A stretch of DNA of 64,000 bases. Origin: Sapria himalayana. Taxonomy: Eukaryota; Streptophyta; Magnoliopsida; Malpighiales; Rafflesiaceae. This document shows positions 12,092 through 23,420 of this stretch, piece by piece. The notes under the pieces were generated by a model. The model ran no database searches. It was not told the origin of the DNA and worked only from the letters and a program-made list of their open reading frames with translations. The position numbers were made by a program, and so were the translations under genes. Where the stretch lies: positions 277,840 through 341,839 of the forward strand of contig JAREIK010000340.1 in the NCBI GenBank assembly GCA_029783825.1, given 5' to 3'. How positions within the stretch are numbered: position 1 is the first letter of the stretch; every line of letters starts with the position of its first letter.

Positions 12092-15000
12092 GGGGCAATC
12101 AAAAGTGCTCTTTCTAGGGTTCATCGTTAGTGCTCAAGGTATAGCATCCCACCGACGAAAAGGCAATAGCGGAAACCCCGAAACTTCTCTTATTAGACTC
12201 TCTTATACATTCTCCCTCCTCAACTAAGCGGACAAACCAACAAACAAAGAGAAAACATAGAACACGTGAACCAGAACAACTCCAAAGAAAGAGGGCTTTA
12301 GCAGTTAATGAGAACCTTAGTGAGAATCTTGTACGCCACGTACATAGACTAATCGGGCGGAAGTGACTAGTGTAACTTTGATTCCACCACCGGGCATTGT
12401 ATATGGATTTCTTTTATTTCAAGAGACATAGGGGACATGAATCTTTCTTATCGCCGTAAAAAGCCTCGGACTTTCTTACCCAAAACATCTGGATTGCTCA
12501 TAGACTTGCTACTCTTACTATATCACCGACTTCCATAAAATCTCTCCTTTAAAAGGGGACAGCTGGAAAGAGATTCGAAATGTAAGGGGGATCCAGTAAC
12601 CATTCTGAGGGGGGAGCAAGATAAGATCATCAACTCATAAGTCCTTATAGGAGGTAGAGAGCATATAATCTTTCTTTGCGAATATGTTAATCTGTGAAGC
12701 CAACAAGCCCTTGCCCTCTATCCCGCTTGCAGTCAGTGCTTACTTTCCTTCCTGATCCTTTTAGTCATTCACTTTTTTAAAAGATCTTAAAAGGGACTTC
12801 GAAAGCAGATATGGAAGGCAGAGTAGTAGAAGGAACGAATGGTTGGGTGGATTCATTTACTTGCAAGGGACCTCTCGCTACTGACTCAAACGATTGGTAT
12901 GTCCTGACCTTAGTAAGCCCAGGAAAAGAGGCCAAAAAGCTACTACATATACTCATTCTTAGCTGCTTTTAATGCCTAAAGAAAGGACACCCCTATCCGG
13001 CGTGGCACAGGTCATTGATAGCTTTTCTGGCTTTCTTTCTCGCGGGAAGCGGGCACTTCCCTATCTTCGAAAACTCCCCATCTCGTATTCATTATATGGA
13101 TTGGTTGGACTTCCATTTCTGCTAGTCCTATTCAACATAGGGCAAGCAGAGAAGCATGACAGCTGTGGTTACTCCTTGGTCCGCCGGAAGGGCTACGAGT
13201 ATCTAGCTATATCAATCTAAGACGCGGACTAATAGGAATTGGAAAAATCCGTGTATTCATACGCTGGGCCGAAACAATGTGCATTGCCGAATGGGCTCTC
13301 TCTCTTCCTTCCAGCTCTTATACTTAAGGAACACTCTTTTCGCAATATCTCTACCAGGGCAAGAAAGATTGTCTCTTTTAACTATTTCCCTCTCATGAAT
13401 CTTACCCTTACTTAGCCCTACAACCCTTAGAACTGCAAATGCCTTACAGGAAACTGGCTTTATTGTTTGACCCCTATATTGTCTACTAAAGAAAGTAAAT
13501 CAGGTTTGTGAGCTCTATTTGCCTAGTTTAAACTCATTCTTTCAAACGAACTTGCTTTTAGGAATGCATGACTGGCATCTTCAATTGTAACAGCTGCTAC
13601 TCCAACTGCTATTGGCTTGTTACGTTTCTAAGAAAGAGTTATTGATGCTGCTGGCTTTGCTTTCAAAAGAAGTAATGATGGATACTGTGTGAGGCACTCT
13701 TACTTCTACTAGAACAGCTTTTCTCACAGGCTTTCTCCATTGCTGGATTGACCTAGCTTTGACTGACTTCAAAAGTAGTTTTTTTTGAAATTAAATGAAA
13801 AGGGAGTGTCTTCCAAATAAAGCTGGAAACTCATTTATTAGTACACCTGCATGCAAGATTCTTGTGTGCCTCATCCCCAAATCTTACCTAGTAAAAGTAG
13901 GAAGACCAGTAACAGTAAGCTCCATCTAACAGCATGACGACTTGAACTAGAGGGACTAAGCTAAGTTACTTGTAGTAGGAGAGAGAGACGACCCAGGCCA
14001 AGGGCTAGCCTAGAGATCAGATATTATTAAGAAGAAAAAGATAAATATACTCCAATGCTCGGATAGTCCCTTTTGATTTAATGCGTAAGCACAATCTTAT
14101 AACGGTAAACAATATGAAAGATAAAACTATATATTCTTTAGTAGAGTCCAATCAGGGAAAGAGGTCACTAATATCTCGATAACCGCCCTATTTAGCTAAG
14201 AGAGAGGAGGTCAAGCAGTCAGGCTAATCAGTCTCCGCAATAAAATCGCTTAATCGTGGGATCGCATTTCAAGGGTTAGATCTCCTAACTCTCAGAAGAC
14301 CAAGCATGAATAGCATACGTGCTGGAGGCAGGGCATAATAATCTCTCATTCCTCAGCACTTTAAGGAAAGATGAATAAGAAGAGGTACTGGATTTCACTC
14401 GATGGTTCATTCATGTCTTAAGTACGCAAGGAGGGAATTCCATTCACATTCACCTAGAGGGAATTAACGCATTCAGCTTGAAAGCATTCAATTTGCTAGC
14501 TGGACTTACTTTCTTCGCCCTCCCCTTTCTTCAAATCTCGCATTCTTACACTCTCCGGTTTGCTTCCTTGGTCTAGCCTACGTCCTGCTGTTAGGAAGCC
14601 AGTTTCCATCGAAGAGTTCTGTATCATGGTCTACCTTCTTATAGCATCGATACCGAGCTTTGGCCTACGTTTTTCAAGCCTCTTCCCGTTTCCAGGATTA
14701 TAGAGAAAGGCAGTCCCGTAAGCTTTAGGATAGATCAGGAAAAGCTATTCTATTTGCCCCCCTATCCGTGCTTTATTACTCTATATTCATGCGAGCAACT
14801 TAGTCCATGTGATCCTGGGAGTCATGCAAGCGTGTTCTTATCCAATCAATCCCTATTGCTCAATCTAGTGGCATCGAAAGTCTTCTTCTTTTGGTCTCAA
14901 ACTGGGGCTGTTGAAGGCATTCAAAAGGCGTCTTCAACAATGAAAGTGACCTTATCTTTGTTAAAATATCCATATTTGGTGTGGACTAACCCCTCGTACG

Positions 15001-15534
15001 TTGGTCTCGATCCTCTCGTATCGTATTCACTCTAGCTTCTTTTTTCCTCTTCCTTTAGCTTTCGATTTTGAGAAGACAGTGCCAGATCTTTATACAGTTG
15101 CAAAGGTACCTTTCTTGATCAAGCTTGAGGGCTGACGCTTTTTACATCCAAACCTTTGAAAAGCTAGCAAGTCAGCTAGCCAGCATAGAGAATTCCCATT
15201 ACCGCACCGTGGGAAGCATGTACTTTCTGTGGCTTTCTAGTTCGGCCAGAGAGATTGCAAAACTTTAGGAGACGGGATGAAAAGATTTTTGGTAGGCTTG
15301 ATATGGATACAGCAGCTTTATCACCCACCCTAGAATCAAGCAGTTCGAATATACCATCTTAATTCCCTCATTCAGGATAGATGGAAGCAGGTTATGGATC
15401 TGTTTAAGTTGGTTGATGAATACCTCCTTTCTTTTCCTTCGGACACCTTAGAATAGATTGGATTGGAAGGACAGACGGATATTGAATTAACGGAAAGAAA
15501 CTGAACTGAAAATTGCGTAAAAAAAAACAAAATA
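12092..15534. other. Spacer, no gene recognised
   Basis: No known gene, RNA or element was recognised. Open frames of 82 codons (12972-13220, +) and 93 codons (14754-15035, +) show no family motif. The stretch separates the tandem duplication from partial copy C. Confidence 0.45.
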
Positions 15535-16612
15535 AAAAAGAAATGTAGCCAGGATGGTGCTCCCATGCTTCTTCTATGAGTTTTCTACTATATTGGGGCA
15601 TACTTAAATAGTCCAATAAAGACTCCAGGCTAATGGCACTAAGTCATGTGTTAGCCTAGCTCTTCCAGTACGACGAATGCTTTCTTTAACAAGGGAATAC
15701 TATAACTAAAGAGTATTTTCGTCTTATAAACTTCATTTGTTCTCCCCTATCGACAGATGCGAGTGGCAAGGGCTTTATGCGCCAGGAGTCCATATTCATT
15801 CATTTCTTGAAAGCCTACCCAGGAAGATCTGGTACTCTATCTTTCATATGTCGTACTCTAGTCCTCTGTCAACTAGTCAATCAGTGCAATTTCCGTCCAC
15901 AAATACACTTCTGTAAATAGATCTATCTCTTCTTGCCCTGTCATCTATCCGCTATTCTTATTCAATAGATGGTTCCCGACTTTTATTAATTATATATCTT
16001 ACCGATCAATCTATCTTGTATAAATAATAATTAGGAGTGTGAAAGCGAGCTCTGATTCAAGGGCTTAGCCTATTCGACGAGATTGGCATTCCACTTTCGA
16101 AAAGTCAAATAAAGTGATTCGTAAATCAGTGAATTTAGTATGAGAAGTCGGTTTATCCATTGAAGTTGAAGTCGTTAATTTAAGTAACGGAAGCCTTGAG
16201 TCTAAAAACCTCATCAACTCCTTCTTTTAGTAATGCTGCTTAAACTCTCTCTCGAGGATCTATGTTTACCCAATATTTGAGGAATTATCGTCCAACCCGG
16301 GAAGAGCAAGGATAGAAAACTAAGCATTGAATCCAACCTTCTGCATTGATTGACTCCTCCATTCATCGCCTACCATGGACACTTCGACTCCCCCCAACAT
16401 AGGGCCTTTTTCTAAGCCTGTGCTTTTTCAACATCGGTTAATGTAATATTGAAATAATAAACTCTACTATGAAAATAGTAAGGATTATCCGGCCACTCCC
16501 CGTGTTCTTTCAATGCTTTGCTTTGGGAACCGGGCATGGCGAGAGGAGGCTGCTCAACTAGCCACCCTAGTGTACGAAAGCAGCGAAGGAATTCTGAATC
16601 GCTTAGCGCGCC
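15535..16612. repeat. Third partial copy (C) of the duplicated unit
   Basis: The stretch from AAGAAATGTAGCC to CGCTTAGCGCGCC aligns with about 1737-2885 of copy A and the same part of copy B, in the same orientation. It includes the run from GGTGCTCCCATGCTTCTTC to the GAATTCTGAATCGCTTAG motif. It carries only upstream rpl2 intron-side sequence, no exon. Substitutions and small indels separate it from both A and B. Confidence 0.88.
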
Positions 16613-19125
16613 CCTACTTTCTTTTAGAGTCAAGTCAAGTCAGGCTCTAAACAATCAATGAGGGGCTAAGGAACGAGGAGATAAAAAAGAGTATGTTTGA
16701 AGGAATTATGTAACTTGAAGGGATGAGTTCATACCTCGCAAACTCAGGCATGCAAAGAGCATGCCTACTGTAAATCTTCCTTGGCATAAGCTTTACTTTC
16801 TCTCACTTGCGGTTGCATCTTTTCTAGCAGGTGAGGCTTTCCTCACAAACTAAATAAAAAGGGAATGGGATTGTTTCATGAAGCAGGCAGACAGTTGGAC
16901 CGAAACAAGGATAAGGACAAAATTTCTGAACCGTGTTCCCTGGAGAGAGTTGCCTACCTACCTTCTTGGGGGAAGGATCAAGTCGAGGGTAGTTCCATGT
17001 AAGGGATTCGGGCAATACACCTTACGAGACGTAGCTAACCCCTCACTACTAGACTTGGCATAGTATAACTCACAGAGCAATATCTTACCCATAAGCTCAG
17101 AAGCTCACAATCAGGTTTGGGAGTGTAGTCGGAATCAATGCTCCAAGAGTGACTATCATAGAAGCTAAGTTAGTACGCAAGCATTGGAACCGGAACTGGA
17201 ACACTCACAGAAACAGAGGGGAGCGGGGGGAGATGCAGCTTCTAGAGCAAAGAAAGAAAGCAATCCAAAAGGCAAAGGGTGAGTCCCACACACCGGAAAC
17301 CGCGACAGGTACATAAGAGGTTGTTTCGACCCGGGAAAAGCCCTTTATCAGGCGAATAGAGTTTAAAAAAGCACTATCTCATTCTCCAAAGCATCAAGAT
17401 CAGTCACTTATTGACAAAAAGGGGGGGGTATATCCCATTCGCATAGCGTAGTCTTCCCGCTTCAACTATCGAAACTGAGATCGTTGGTTCTCTATACTCA
17501 ATTGTTTGTTGTCATCAAAGGATGGGACCCGAAGTAGTGTCACTTGCCTCAACTTCAGTAGAGCGAGATGCAGTAGTTTCTGATTCCTCCACAGCGGGAA
17601 GCTCTAGAAAGCCATCCCTTGATAGTGAGTTAGAGACCTGACTGTTACAAAGCTAAGTGATGCTGGAAACTAACCTACATTCCCAAGAGCCGATAACTAA
17701 AGGGACGAGGAGAAGATGGAAACTCAAATCAAGAAGAGTGCTCCGGTAAGAGGCATAAGTGGGTGGGATCAATTGAATGCTTCAGCCAGGATTCCACTCT
17801 CGCTCGACAAGTATGGGAAAATCCGAAGCTGTAGGAGATCGATTGTATAAGCAATGTGAAATATGCCTAGCTAAAGAGCAGAACACCAGCCCGATATGAG
17901 TCTGATTGAACCTTCCCCCAGCCAAGTCACCTACATGGATGAAAAAGACTAAGCCAGAGGTCTCACTCTCGAGATTGTAACTGGTTATGTTGAACCGGCT
18001 GGAAAAATAGCCTTAAGGCTTAGCCCTAAACTAGATAAAGATTGATCTCAGTCTTCTAGATCTAATCATTCTCCTTGTTGCTGACCTGTAGGTCTGGATC
18101 TTGTGTCCCTTGCCACTGCACTGAATCAAAAGACAATGCCCAATTTCATGGGCTCCTGAACTGAAGCGAGATGTAGTCCGCTAGCACCCTTCTGGGGTCA
18201 GATCCACTTCTTCCGGGAAAACTATGAGTGCTTAGATGGCTCTGGACGGACTAGCTCTTTTACTAGAACGACTCCCGTGGGGTATGGATATTCGACTGAA
18301 GCTACTGGTCCCAGAGACATTTGTTGGTGTACTTCGATGCTCCCCTCAACAACCTATCTAGTTAACTGGTCCCGTTCTCTACAATCATACAGCCCCATCC
18401 CTAGAACAAAATAGGGATTTAAAGAGGTCCATTTCAGGACACCTCGAAAGTTACTCCGATCTTGTTCTGCCAAGGACGTACGAAGTTCATATAGGTATAG
18501 GTACGTGGCAACGCGCACAGCGGCCCGGAATTTCGGTAACGAGCTTGAGCGCGCTTAACTGCCGAGGGAAGGGCAATTCCAGCACTAACACCCTTCCTTT
18601 CTTTCTTCCTGGCAATGCTGCTACCGGGGATTGGTTACCTCCTGGAAAGAGCGATGTGCTTTAATCTACGGGGCTGTCCTGGCAATTTCCGTATAATGAA
18701 GCTAATCCTGTCTCAGATAGCTCTGAAGGACAACTCGAGAGCTCTATTCCAGAACCAGGTGCTGTGGTGAGTTTGGTTTCAGATGCTTGATTGACTTCGA
18801 TTGCTTGCCCGAAAAGATGCCATCGACGCTTTGAGCGGCCGTGGAATAAGAGGAAGACGAGTAAGCCATCCCGAACGGCTAGGACCTGTAGAAAGGTCTC
18901 GCTGCTTGAGCAACACAAAATGAGGGTTTCGCTCGTGGCTATAAGTAGGCCTTTTGCTATTGCTATAAGGGCTGCTATTTTATTGAAAAGTTCTCTTTGT
19001 GAGAAGCCTCTGTAGGGTAGGGACAAGAGAAAGAAGCAGGAATGGTACCAATGGCACTTATCCGGATTCCTATTGCTTTGTCTCCAACTGGGATTAGTGA
19101 GACCCGGAGGGTAAAGGCACAAAAT
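16613..19125. other. Spacer, no gene recognised
   Basis: The longest open frame is 153 codons on the minus strand (18661-19122), directly downstream of the retrotransposon integrase remnant. It shows no chromodomain or other motif I recognise, and its reading may be chance. A polyG run is near 17420. Confidence 0.4.
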
Positions 19126-19759
19126 CTAACACACTGTTGGTGACCTGCCATACACGACCTGAAATGGGGACTTCCTAGTAGACCGATTTATCGAACTGTT
19201 ATAAGCGAATTCCACTTGGGGTATCGCCAGATCCCCCAGTACTGAGTGGTTGTCTTTTCCCCTGCAATACTCCTCAACCAATTTCCCAAACAGCGGTTCA
19301 CGACTTCCGTTTGACCATCTGTTTGTGGGTGGTATGCACTGCGGAACTCTAGTATAGTTCCTCACTTTTTTCCATCAAGTTATCCGAGCCAAAAACTGGC
19401 CGGTCAGACGAAATAGTCTTTTCCATGCAACCTGACAACCTCTTAAGAAACTGGTATGCAATGTGAATAGCATCGGAAGTCTTCTTACAAAGAATAACGT
19501 GAGCCATTTTATAAAACCGATCTACTACCACAAATAAAATAGAATCGTTACCAAGCCCAGGCAAGCCCTGCACCAAATCCATGCTGATATCAGTCCAAGG
19601 CGCTACTGGAACAGGTAAAGGGGTGTACAGTCCGGTATTCTGTGTCTGCCCCTTTGATAGTTGGCATACCCTGAATCTGGAAAGCGCCGGTTCGAGCCCA
19701 GCTCGCGACAAGGCCTTAAGAAATAACTTCCTAAACCGGGAGTATAGTAATTTTAGCAA
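19126..19759 (-). mobile_element. Ty3/gypsy retrotransposon integrase remnant
   Basis: Read on the minus strand from 19759 to 19126, this is the integrase core of a Ty3/gypsy pol polyprotein. The first frame (19349-19759) has the end of the zinc finger ([14 protein letters not shown]), then [21 protein letters not shown], where DISMD holds the first catalytic Asp, then [11 protein letters not shown] and the decayed second Asp region SSDRPVFG. After a frameshift, the second frame (19126-19365) continues with a degraded PQTDGQTE block and PQVEFAYNSSINRSTRKSPFQVVYG, the conserved end of the core. Reverse transcriptase, RNase H, gag and LTRs are absent nearby, so this is a dead fragment. Such fragments are known both in plant mitochondrial genomes and throughout plant nuclear DNA. 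Confidence 0.88.
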
Positions 19760-19905
19760 CTCTCGTTATAACGCGTTTTAGTGGACCTGCTCTTTTTGGT
19801 CTTTTTCACTGCTCCGGAGGCATAGAGAACTTTCTTTTGGTGGGATTCATAGTCTTCTTTTTTCGGGGATTTCCTGGTATTTATCGGAGCTAGCCTGGTA
19901 TTTAC

Positions 19906-20159
19906 TCGATGGGACGAAAGAAGCAAAGAGCCTCCTCATAGCACTACTTCTCAGAGATAGAGTGATAGGCTAAGAAAGCAGTCTATAGTGAAGTTTTCAC
20001 AAGTAAACTACTTCTCTGCCCTTGTGGTGCAGTCTCCGTTGAGCTACGGATACGATTTCTGACGAAAGAGTCCTCTTATTGATCGCCGAGCTTCGCTTTA
20101 GGGAGGGAATACTACTTTTTAGTTAGATTAGACGGACAGTCTTTCCATGCTTTGTTCTT
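19906..20159 (+). repeat. Dispersed ~255 bp direct repeat, copy 1
   Basis: From TCGATGGGACGAAAGAAGC to TTTGTTCTT this stretch is nearly identical to 45890-46148, same orientation, with only scattered substitutions and a 4-bp GCTG/GAGC insertion in the other copy. It codes for nothing I recognise. The pair lies about 26 kb apart. Confidence 0.88.
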
Positions 20160-22600
20160 GATGTACCGGAATTATAGAAGATGCAGCAAAGCAGACTTCC
20201 CCCTTTGACTACTCCGCGCATTGGAGAATAGATATCATAATGTGTAAACCTTGTGACACGTGTAGTAAGGAATAAAACCTAACCGCACCGTGGGAGCTTC
20301 ACAAGAGCAATCACAGTCGAAAGAGCAAACTGATTCAACAATCGCTATTCTTTTTCACCGCTAACCGTGCCATGAACAGCGTTCAGAGCCGATTCTGTAA
20401 CAGGAAAAGTGAAGACCGCTACTGCTCTATGCCTTACTAACAGCTGTACCACACTAACTCCGTCTATTGCTCCTATAGGTTCTACGGAATCGAAACTCCC
20501 TTTAGCCCTTTAGTTCAATAGTTCAAGCGGAAGACTAAGACGACCTTTCGGATATGGGATATTCTACTTAGAAGACGATAACGATACCACCAAAGGTGCA
20601 AAGCGGCTAGGTCTGGGATCGATCCCATCTAGCAAAGAAAGCAGTCACGCCAGAGAGAAGAAAGTAAAGCTTGAAAGCTGCCCTGATTCCATTCCTTCAA
20701 CATCTGCAGAGCTAACCCCTGAAGTGACTGCAGGCCCTTAAGAGTACCCTTTCCTCCAACTGCGCTTAGTCCTTCAAACATCTGCGCATCAGATTCGTTC
20801 ACAGCTTTCCTCCCCGACGGTCTAAACCAGGTATGGTATGCACCATATTTAAACGGGGATCAGAGCTAGAATAGCCCTTTTTCTTTTATACTATGCTTTG
20901 AGCCGCTTCCAGTAATGGGAGGACTTGCCTTTGCCCTTACTCTATGAATAAGGAAATTCCCTGGTGTGGTGTTCACTCAAGCTCCTAACTCATTGACGCT
21001 GTAGGCAAAGAGCTATGGGAATGCTTTCATAGGCTAGGGGGGGGATAACTCTGAATTAAGTAACTAAGCCCCAAGGCTAGCGAAGAAAAAGGAAATAGGG
21101 CAACAACTCCTGACTCGAGGGTGAGAATTGGAATCGAATAGATTGAATCAGAAAGGAACTTAGAGAGAGGCAGAATCACCGTTGTTGGAAGAAGGGCTAC
21201 CAAAAGCTCGTTATCGTTAGCAAGGCAAGGTTCGTTAAAGGAAGCAGTCCTTCCGCTGCACGAGCATCGACAAAGAGAGAGTTTAGAGCAATTAGCCAAT
21301 CCAATCACCAGAAAGAGCGAAAGGGAGATGAGAAGCTAAATAAAATAGAAAAGCACTCAGAATCCCAATCCCAACCGACCCAGATAGCATACAGTGAAGC
21401 AGATGCTGAATTATTTCCAAAATCTCCCAGCCCAGAGGGAAAGATATGAGGAGCTAGCCTTATGACATTTCATTTCATTTTCGAGAGATGCTTTTCATAG
21501 CCTTAGTTACCAGGAAAGATCTGATGTGAACAAAAAATCTCATGGTGGAATGCTCACAAGACATGTGACCAAGAACGGCTTAAGTTGAATCTACTTTGAA
21601 CGAATGGGCAGCTGGATTTAGCCTCGGATTCCGATGTTTATTCTCCTAAGTCCGGACGATGGGCCCGACCCCTTTTTTGATGTCGAGTTAGCTGCGAATT
21701 TCATAGTTGTCGGCTTAGTTACTTTACCTTTTTCATTCACTCGGGCGGCCTACGTAACGTACTTCTTGGCTTCTTTATTCCTGTAAGAAAGTGCTTATTA
21801 CATAATATGTAATTACATGCTTCTTATTATTGTAAAGAGTAATATGTGTCTATATGACAATTTGTTGTTCGTTATTAGTCCCCTTATTCCGCTGACTTCG
21901 TAAGTTGATTTGTTTTTCTATGCTCGGGCTCCACTCCTCCCTCCCGATGAGATGGATTCAGTTGACCGTCGCCCCTGTCTATTATGCTGATCCTCGGTAT
22001 GGGAGGGGACGGGATCACGAGCAACTGGATCTACTTGAACTGATGCCCGGGTAAACGGATCGAAGGCTGTATTTAACGTTCCCACCTGCAACTACGAAAT
22101 AGGCTAGCTGACCTAGCAGTGAAAGACGAGAGAGCAGAAATGAAAGATGAAATAGCTGGCACTTCTGAATCCTATCACAGGGATTGCCACTCTCTTTATT
22201 TACGGCTTGGCTTAGTCGTGAAAAGAGGAAGTCTCCCCTAGCTATGGATCTACCATATATAGTTCCAATGTAAGCTGGTGAAATACTACCTTCAATACAA
22301 CTTACCAGGGCAATCTTCCTCCAATCAATCCAAAGGGTGGCCCTGTTGATAAAGAAGATCTCCACGGCGAGAAACCTAGGGAGTGATGAACTGGCTTGTT
22401 ATCACAAATGGAAGAATGGCTTTGCCAAGGACAAGAAGAAGAAAGAGAGTGGGTGATGTTGGTTCTCCCTCTAGAATGATCCCTTTTACCGCTCCCTTCG
22501 CTTGTGATTGAGGTCTATTGCCAGCTACCAAGAACCCCTTTCCCATGGTCCGTTAAAGATCCCGAGATGGACAGATGCCGAGTGCTCGCATGCCTTTAAA
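20160..22600. other. Spacer, no gene recognised
   Basis: No gene recognised. Minus-strand frames of 93 codons (21027-21308) and 116 codons (22015-22365) lack recognisable motifs. Confidence 0.4.
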
Positions 22601-23420
22601 GATCCTAAGGGTCTAAGAAAGGAGATCAGAACCTGTAGTACTACTACCTTGGGAGTCGTTGACTCTTGTCTTTATGGGACCTTTGTCAAGGTCCTTGGAT
22701 GTCTTCGACCAAGGTCTTCTTTCTTTCCTTCCACCCGGTCGTACCTCTTTAGCGGAGTCCGTGGACTCCCAATACCGAAGGAGTGAAACTCCCAAGGACA
22801 GAGCTTGGCTTCCTTTAAGCCTCATCCATACCATGTGAAGGGTCGGCCACCCTGTGACAGGCCTTTCCTTTCCTTTTACCGACCGGCGAAGCACCGAAGG
22901 TCGGCCGGCGTAAGCCTGACGACCGAAGGTCGGCTTATTCATTCAACTTATTCATTGACAAAGGACCGAAGGTCCGAGGAAATTAGGTGACTTGACAAAG
23001 AAATCCAAGAGCCGAAGGCGAAACTTCGAAACTTCACACTTTGTCTTCCGTGGTCATGTCCATGTGAAAGCACCTTCCGGGCATGTTCACATAGAGGAGG
23101 AATCTATTAGGTCACTTCGTTTCCGTATTATAGGACCTTGCCATGTCATCTTCTTTGCCTTCGGCCCCATCTCCCGGTCTTCTCTCTCTTCTCTTTTGGG
23201 CTTTTGGTGAACATCTTGCCCTTGTATTAGACCTTTCTTTGCCTATCGGGGTTTGAAAGGTCTTTAGACAAACAAAGGTGTTCGACCGGAGAGGGAAGAG
23301 GAGAAGAACACCGAGGGATCAGACGTCCCTTGGACCCGGTCCCAAGACACGAAGGAGTGAAAGAAAGAAGATACCACCGACAAGAAAAGGAGTCAACGAC
23401 TCGAAATAAGACATCTCAAG
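22601..23420. repeat. Cluster of short perfect hairpins
   Basis: Many short perfect inverted repeats with tiny loops occur close together. Examples are GAGTC-GTT-GACTC (22653-22665), GACCTT-TGTC-AAGGTC (about 22679), GGAGTCC-GT-GGACTCC (22754-22769), GGAGT-GAA-ACTCC (about 22780), GACC-GAA-GGTC (22921-22931), GGACC-GAA-GGTCC (22963-22975) and GCC-GAA-GGC (23011-23019). The GAA triloop and the word CCGAAGG recur. This density is unlike the flanking spacer. Function unknown; overlapping open frames on both strands (for example 22508-22786 +, 22613-22942 -) look incidental. Confidence 0.6.

Noticed and set aside
18661..19122. 153-codon minus-strand open frame, the longest in the window
   Set aside because: No domain or motif recognised, no conserved neighbour arrangement, and it continues past a dead integrase without a chromodomain. 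Probably chance.
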